Below are positions 6,340 through 11,032 of a DNA stretch of 11,032 nucleotides, in pieces. The DNA lies in the NCBI GenBank assembly GCA_026770615.1, contig MU632300.1, positions 2,427 through 13,458 on the forward strand, written 5' to 3'. The position numbers and the translations under genes are program-made. Position 1 is the first letter of the stretch. Every line of letters begins with the position of its first letter. This stretch comes from Pavlovales sp. CCMP2436 (Eukaryota; Haptophyta; Pavlovophyceae; Pavlovales). The notes under the pieces are model-generated. The model did not search any database. It had not been told where the DNA came from and saw only the letters and a program-made list of their open reading frames with translations.

Positions 6340-6600
6340 TGTCCGCGCGCACGCTCAACGACGACGCGTCCGAGATCAAGCGCGGAGCGCCAGCTCCTAA
6401 TCCTAAAGCAGATATGCGACTCGTCAGGACCCAGGTCTTGCTCGCCGTCACGGCGGGGCCGATTACGACGCCCACGCTACGAAGGCCCCTCTTGGCATTT
6501 CACGAATGGCGCAATCCGCGTGAGTGTGAGTACGCCCTTATTCTTCTCCCTATCTCCCTTGCTCCAGGACCAAGTACGCCACTCACACGCCTTTGAAGCT
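6340..6600. other. GC-rich island between convergent genes, unidentified
   Basis: Between two AT-rich stretches this segment has the GC-rich, gene-like composition of the exons. The plus strand is open from 6339 to 6596 (85 codons, including VRTQVLLAVTAGPITTPTL), and the minus strand is also partly open. I recognise no domain in either. It may be a decayed exon, a transposed fragment or an unannotated non-coding RNA. It is not called as a gene. Confidence 0.35.
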
Positions 6601-6891
6601 CACGCCCAAAGACACAACTTACAAATTCAAAGCCACTTTTTCTTTCGCTGTATAAATTTAGCGAAATATACATCAATTTCCATTTAAATAGCATAGTTAC
6701 TTAGTAACTCACTTATATATACTGTGAATTAACTACATATATTATTAATAAGTACAAATGAGGGAACTCTTCGACTTCGAGCTATCGTCCTAGACCTATG
6801 TGCGATCCAAGTCATTACTTCCCGACCAACTGGGGGTGGCGACGCCGAGAGGCGTTCTGCGACACGCTCGAGAGACGGGGCAGCGCACACG
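6601..6891. other. 3' flank of kinesin
   Basis: About 6600-6770 is AT-rich, with a near-palindrome agttacttagtaact at about 6695-6710. From about 6780 to 7035 the DNA is GC-rich like an exon, although it lies beyond the simplest kinesin stop. No independent gene is recognised. Confidence 0.5.
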
Positions 6892-7039
6892 CTGTAGGAG
6901 TGTACAGGCGCATTGCCGTCATTGGCATCGGATGGACAACCGTCTGTCGCCCCCGGCTGGCTCCCAGGCTGGCGCGCGTGACCGCGCGGTGTTGTCGCTG
7001 CGCGCGTCCTCACTCGGTGCGCAGCCATCACCCGCTCAC
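6892..7039 (-). other. Possible third kinesin intron overlapping the stop codon
   Basis: The proposed stop TGA at 7038-7036 lies inside TCGAG|GTGAGC, a donor as good as that of intron 1. An acceptor CTCCTACAG at 6900-6892 would give a 148-bp intron, close in size to the others. The last exon would then be 6891-6729, with 53 further residues to a TAA. A second acceptor, GTGTCGCAG slightly downstream, would give a different short tail. No homology decides, so this is an alternative to termination at 7036. Confidence 0.35.
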
Positions 7040-10000
7040 CTCGACATCGCAGGCCGCCGTGCAGCTGCGGCCGCAGCCGCGGCACTCGCCGGCTTGCGCC
7101 CAGCGCCAGCAGCCGTAGCCGCCGCGCCGATCGACACGGGCGCTCCGCGGGCGCCAGCAGTGGATGGGCGTGAGATGGCGGCGGACTGCACCGAGGAGAT
7201 GGACGGACGCGCTGAGCGCTCGCCGCTGTTCTCGGCTGGCGCCTCGCTGACCACGCCGGCCTTAAGCGTGCGCTTGGGCTTGCCGATCTCGCACGCGTTG
7301 ACCTGGCTGGCGAAGCGGAGAGAGCTGAGCGATTCCAGCCCGTTGTCGGCCTGCGCGGTGGCGGAGGCGGTGGAGGAGGGCGCGTGGCGGAGGGGGCACG
7401 GGGTGAGTGGGCTGCTCCTCGGCGAGTCGCCGCGGGCGCTATGGTGGACTGAGGCGCGGGCGGGGGAGGAAGGAGAGAGGGGGGGGCAGGAGGAGGGGCA
7501 GCGGACGGGGGAGGGGAGGGTGCACCTCGGGAGCCACGTTGACGACCATGAGAGTCTTGCCATCGCCCGAGAGGCAGGGCGCCATCAGGTAGGTCAGCTT
7601 CGAGTTGCGGAAGGGCACGTGGCTCGCCTTGTTGGTGATGGACGCGAACACGTCGCCGAGGGCGGAGAGGCTCTTGTTGATGGCAAGCGTTTCCTTGAGC
7701 GTCGCACCCGTCGCGCCCGAGCGCGCGAGTCGCTCGGATCCAGCCAGGTCGACGAGGTGCAGTGCGCCGTTCAGCGTGTGGCCCACCGAGGGGTTGGTGC
7801 CTGTGCAAGCGTCGGGTTGGGGCCAGGGTCAGGATTAGGGTAGGGTTGGGTTGGTTTGGAGTTGAGGTGAGGCGTGTGTGTGTGTGTGTGTGTGTGTGTA
7901 GAGGGAGGATCAGGGTTGGATTGGATTTAGAGGTGAGGTGAGGTGTGTGTGTGTGTGTGTGCAGAGGGAGGAGGGGAGAGGAGGCAGGGGAATAGAGGAG
8001 GCAGAGGGAGGGAGAGAGGCTCACCGGTGAGGTAGAGCATGAAGATGGCGTGGCTGCGCGAGGAGACCGAGTTCATGTCGGTCTTGCCCACGGAGCGCTG
8101 GCGTGCGGCCATGTGCGCGAGCTCGTCGACTTGCGCCTCGCACGTGACGGCGATGCGTGTCGTCTCTGTCACCACGGTGCCGAACGCCTCGTCGTGCACG
8201 ATCGTGTGGTTGGCGGCCGGCGCGCCGGGCGGTGCGAGCAGGTCGCGCACATTCTCATTGTACACCTCGATGAAAGACGCGTTCAGCGAGTAGGTCCAGC
8301 CCTTCGCCTTGGCGTCGGCCGTCGCCTTGAAGATCTGCTTGAGCGAGCGCGGCACGATGCCACAGTTCTGCGCGTCCGATGTGCCCTGCATGGTGAAGGT
8401 CTTGCCCGAGCCCGTCTGCCCGTACGCAAAGATGCACACCTTGTACCCATCGAGCGCCGACTGCACCAGCGATGAGACCTCGCCGAACACGTTGGCCTGC
8501 GCGGTGCCGGGCGCGAAGACCTTGTCGAAGGAGAAGAGATGCGCCGACTCGCGAGCAGACTTCTCGCCCGCCGAGACGGTGGCGATGCCCACTGACTCAC
8601 CGTCGGGCTTGAGATCGAGGCAGCTCGCGCCCTCGTCGTTTGGCGGGCGCACGCGGCAGAAGACGCGGATGTTGCCCTTGAGCTCCTGCACCGTGTTGTG
8701 CAGCCGGCGGCGCGTCTCCTCGGCGTCGTGGAGCTTGGCCTCGAGCTCCTGCACGTACGACGCACGCATCGCCACCTCGGCCTGCAGGTCCGCGTTGTCG
8801 CCCTCGCGCACGCCGAGCTGCCCTCGCGCGTCCTCGAATCGCGCGTTGAGCGCCTCGCACTCGCGCTGCAGCTTGACGAGCGCACCCATCTGCTCGCTGT
8901 TGGTCGAGCCGCAGTGCGCCTTGTACGTGCGGAACTCCACCTCCAGGTCGCGCGCCTCGCCCTTGCTCCGCTCGAGCTCGGTGCGCGCGGACGCCTCCGT
9001 GCCGCTCGCCGCGTCCAGCTGCGTGCGCAGCGCGTCGCGCGCGGCAGCCGCGTCGCGCGCGTCGGCGCAGAGCGAGTCGTGTTGCTGCTTCAGCCTGGTC
9101 AGCTCAGACTGCGCCACGAGCAGTAGCTCCATCGCCTCGAGGTGCGCCGCCTCCGCCGACGCGCACGCACCGCGCGCGTGTGCGTCCGAATGGTCGAGCG
9201 CGCGCAGCTCGGACTCGAGCACGCTCGCCTCGCGGCCGGAGCGCGCGGCGGCGTCGTCGAGCTTGTCCGCGCGCTCGCTTGCGGTCTGCAGCCGTTCGGC
9301 CAGCTCCTTCTTCTCGTCGCGCAGTTCGGCCTGCCGCTCGATCGCCTCGGTCTGCATGCGCGAGATGTTGCGCAGCGACTCGGAGAGGTCCTGCTCCTTC
9401 TTGCCCAGCTCGGAGCTCGTGCGCACCAGTGTGTCGGTGGCCTTGTCGACGTCGGCGGATTTCTTGTCCAGCTCCACGCGCAGCTTAGCCTCCGCCTCGC
9501 CCAGCGCGCCAGCGTGTGCACGCAGCTCGTCGCGCTCGACGGTGGCCGCGCGCAGCTCATCGTCGAGCCGCATCGCATCGGCGGCGGCGCCGTCTGCGGC
9601 ATTGCGCAGCTCCGTGGCGGCCGCGTCGTGCTCGGCGCGCTGCCTGTCCGTGCGGCGCTCGATGGCCTCCCGCAGCACCTGCAGCTGCTTCTCGTGCTCC
9701 ATGCCCGAGACACGCAGCTTCTCAGCTAGCGCGGAGACTTGCGCCTCCGCGTCGTCCTGCTGCTTGCGTGCAAGCGCGAGCTCCGCTTCAGCGGTGTCGG
9801 CGCGATCGCGCTCGGTGGCGAGCTCGTCCTCACTCAGCTCGACGCGCGCCGCACTCGCCTCGAGCGCATCCTTGTCCGACTCGTTCATCGCGGAGAGCGC
9901 ATCGTAGCGCGCCTGCAGCATCGTGCGTGCAGATGACGTCTCGGCGTGCACGTCCTTGAGCGCAGCGAGCTGCGCGCCGAGCCCGATGATCTGCTCGCGC

Positions 10001-10728
10001 ATAGGCCGCTTGGCGAGCGAGAGGCTCTGCACCTTGCTGTTGATGGACTCCTGCGCGGCAAGCGACTTGTCGCGCGCCTCGGTGGACTTTTCGAGCATCG
10101 TGGTCAGGCAGCGCTTGAGCTGCACGATCGCCTCCGACTGCTGCTGGATGATGCCTTTGTAGTCAAACTTCTTGGCGCGCACGCGGTGCGTGAGCAGCAC
10201 CTGCGCCTCGTCCACCGTCTCGGCGCCGAACATGTCGACGACGACCGACGAGATGTCGATGGGCGTTGGCGGCGGCGATTCGCAGCTCACGGGCAACTGC
10301 CCATTCTCGTCGACGGTCACGAGGTCGACCGGCTTGAGCGGCGTGCGGATGCTCGAGCGCCGGCGGGCCTTGCCCGCGACGAGGGCTGCGCCCGAGCGCC
10401 GGCGCTCGGGCGTGGGCTGGGCCGCGTCCGCGCTGCCAGCTCCACCGGCGGGCTCGCCAGAGGCGGCGGGATTAACGACCGCGACCAGCGTCGGCTTGAT
10501 GGCCTGTGCGCGCGGGGACGGCTTGGCGGCCGCGGCCGCGCGCTTGGCGACTATGTTGGTCGCGTCGCGGATCCCGGCGAAGCCAAAGCGGCTCGCGACC
10601 CCGGTCTGCGGCAGCGGCGCACCGTCCGGGCCGATGGCGTTCTCCTTCGTGAGCGCGCGGCGCGTCGGCAGGCGGGAGGTGGCGGGCTTGCCCAGCGGCG
10701 AGCTGCCGGGCGCGACGGTCCTCGACAT
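7036..10728 (-). CDS. Kinesin-14 (C-terminal motor, KIFC1/Ncd/Kar3-like), three exons
   Basis: Inferred exons are 10728-8025, 7800-7526 and 7350-7036, giving 1097 residues. It is a minus-end-directed microtubule motor that crosslinks and slides spindle microtubules in its family. The tail (1-190) is basic and disordered. It contains KEN at 28-30 overlapping an RxxL at 23-26, CDK-type sites T106-PER and T129-PLK, and an NLS-like ERRR/GKARRR pair at 108-124. A long coiled coil runs about 190-680. The neck-motor junction [15 protein letters not shown] (N at 686) is diagnostic of kinesin-14. In the motor: P-loop GQTGSGKT 770-777, switch I NSVSSRSH 886-893, switch II DLAGSE 919-924, microtubule-binding [10 protein letters not shown] 962-971, and [11 protein letters not shown] ending at 1014. 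An 83-residue Ala/Ser-rich extension follows, with one RPSTA. All nucleotide-binding motifs are intact. An in-frame TGA at 10755-10753 with no intervening Met fixes the start. No MyTH4, FERM or calmodulin-binding region is seen, so it is not KCBP. The 3' end is less certain, because the stop overlaps a splice donor. Confidence 0.95.
7351..7525 (-). other. Kinesin intron 2 (175 bp, phase 0)
   Basis: Donor CCCGAG|GTGCAC at 7525 and acceptor CACCGCGCAG|G ending at 7351. Joining gives VNVAPE followed by [20 protein letters not shown], the expected end of a kinesin motor. The intron is rich in pyrimidine on the transcribed sense strand. Confidence 0.95.
7801..8024 (-). other. Kinesin intron 1 (224 bp, phase 1)
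   Basis: Donor ACCG|GTGAGC at 8024 and acceptor GCTTGCACAG|G ending at 7801. Joining gives [20 protein letters not shown] and leads into the switch II motif, as expected for the motor fold. The intron contains two GT-repeat blocks in a tandem duplication. Confidence 0.95.
7830..7970. repeat. Tandem duplication of about 71 bp with (GT)n inside kinesin intron 1
   Basis: gaggtgaggYgtg at 7864-7876 recurs at 7935-7947. The upstream stretches (caggattagggtagggttgg and gatcagggttggattggat) are also alike, as are the downstream tgtRYagagggagga parts. The (GT) tracts are 7874-7899 (13 units) and about 7943-7961 (9 units). This is typical slippage-prone intronic sequence. Confidence 0.8.
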
Positions 10729-11032
10729 GTGGTCAGGCGAGGGTCTGCCGTTTCAGAATTTCAAAAACGCAATGTTCGGCCCAAGCTGTGTGTAAATATC
10801 TAGAAATACGTCCGTCCCCTGACAGGTCTCCACCGGGCCCAAGCGTTGAGAAACGCTCGGGTCAAGGGACCTTTGCAGAGCACACGGATACCGTCCCCAC
10901 CACTGAGGCTGATCAGACACACGACAATCGACGACACTCGATTTGCGCGCTGATCGACCTCTGCTGCATCTCGCTCGTCTCGAAATGCGGCTTGCCTGCC
11001 CACGCGCCGCACCTGTAGCGCAGTAAAGCAGA
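10729..11032. other. Upstream region of kinesin, no gene recognised
   Basis: This is the 5' flank of the minus-strand kinesin. Short open frames exist on both strands, but none shows protein-like features. A perfect 6-bp hairpin, agcgtt-gaga-aacgct, lies at about 10842-10857, flanked by complementary C/G bases. No TATA-like element could be assigned with confidence. Confidence 0.5.

Noticed and set aside
7831..7860. Telomere-like TTAGGG/TAGGG string in intron 1
   Set aside because: Only short, irregular fragments within a spliced intron; not a telomeric array.
6729..8024. 431-codon open frame on the minus strand
   Set aside because: It reads through kinesin intron 1 and exon 2 in the wrong frame. 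Only its last part is considered, as a possible alternative terminal exon.
8309..9907. 532-codon open frame on the plus strand opposite the kinesin
   Set aside because: It lies antisense to the coiled-coil exon and is a Ser/Ala-rich shadow created by GC-rich codon bias. The kinesin strand has unambiguous motifs.

Overview
The window is nuclear DNA from a flagellated eukaryotic microbe, most likely a protist alga. The evidence is GC-rich genes with short GT-AG introns set in AT-rich, repeat-laden intergenic DNA, a ciliary dynein-arm factor, and a kinesin motor. The exact lineage cannot be read from the sequence. Haptophyte-like or another GC-rich alga is a guess. No prokaryotic operon, CRISPR array, rRNA or tRNA was found.

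Layout. (1) 1-614, minus strand: the 5' part of a protein gene that runs off the left edge. It has a Ser/Pro/Arg-rich tail with a 33-residue repeat, followed by the start of a folded region. A 79-bp tandem duplication lies just upstream of its start. (2) About 811-3900: roughly 3 kb of AT-rich, repeat-dense DNA with no convincing gene. It holds an 864-bp interval bounded by perfect 39-bp inverted repeats, a 119-bp foldback element, a second related repeat in opposite orientation, arrays of a GAACGG decamer, a 75-bp direct repeat, and nested short repeats ahead of the next gene. (3) 4024-6053, plus strand: an LRRC56/ODA8 orthologue in two exons (624 residues inferred). (4) 6054-7035: the convergent intergenic region, with a GC-rich island of unknown nature. 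(5) 7036-10728, minus strand: a kinesin-14 (C-terminal motor) gene in at least three exons (1097 residues inferred). Its N-terminal tail carries an NLS-like stretch, CDK-type sites and a KEN box. (6) 10729-11032: upstream region of the kinesin, with no gene recognised.

The two identified genes are convergent neighbours and both concern microtubule systems. LRRC56 serves outer dynein arm assembly or delivery in cilia. The kinesin-14 tail looks like that of a mitotic, nuclear-imported minus-end motor. No direct functional link between them can be claimed. Both proteins do carry the short motif [STHA]RPxTA in their low-complexity tails, repeatedly in LRRC56. I see no complete new defence or metabolic system. 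The most interesting unexplained material is the nested inverted-repeat architecture of 0.87-3.9 kb and the kinesin stop codon that lies inside a perfect splice donor.
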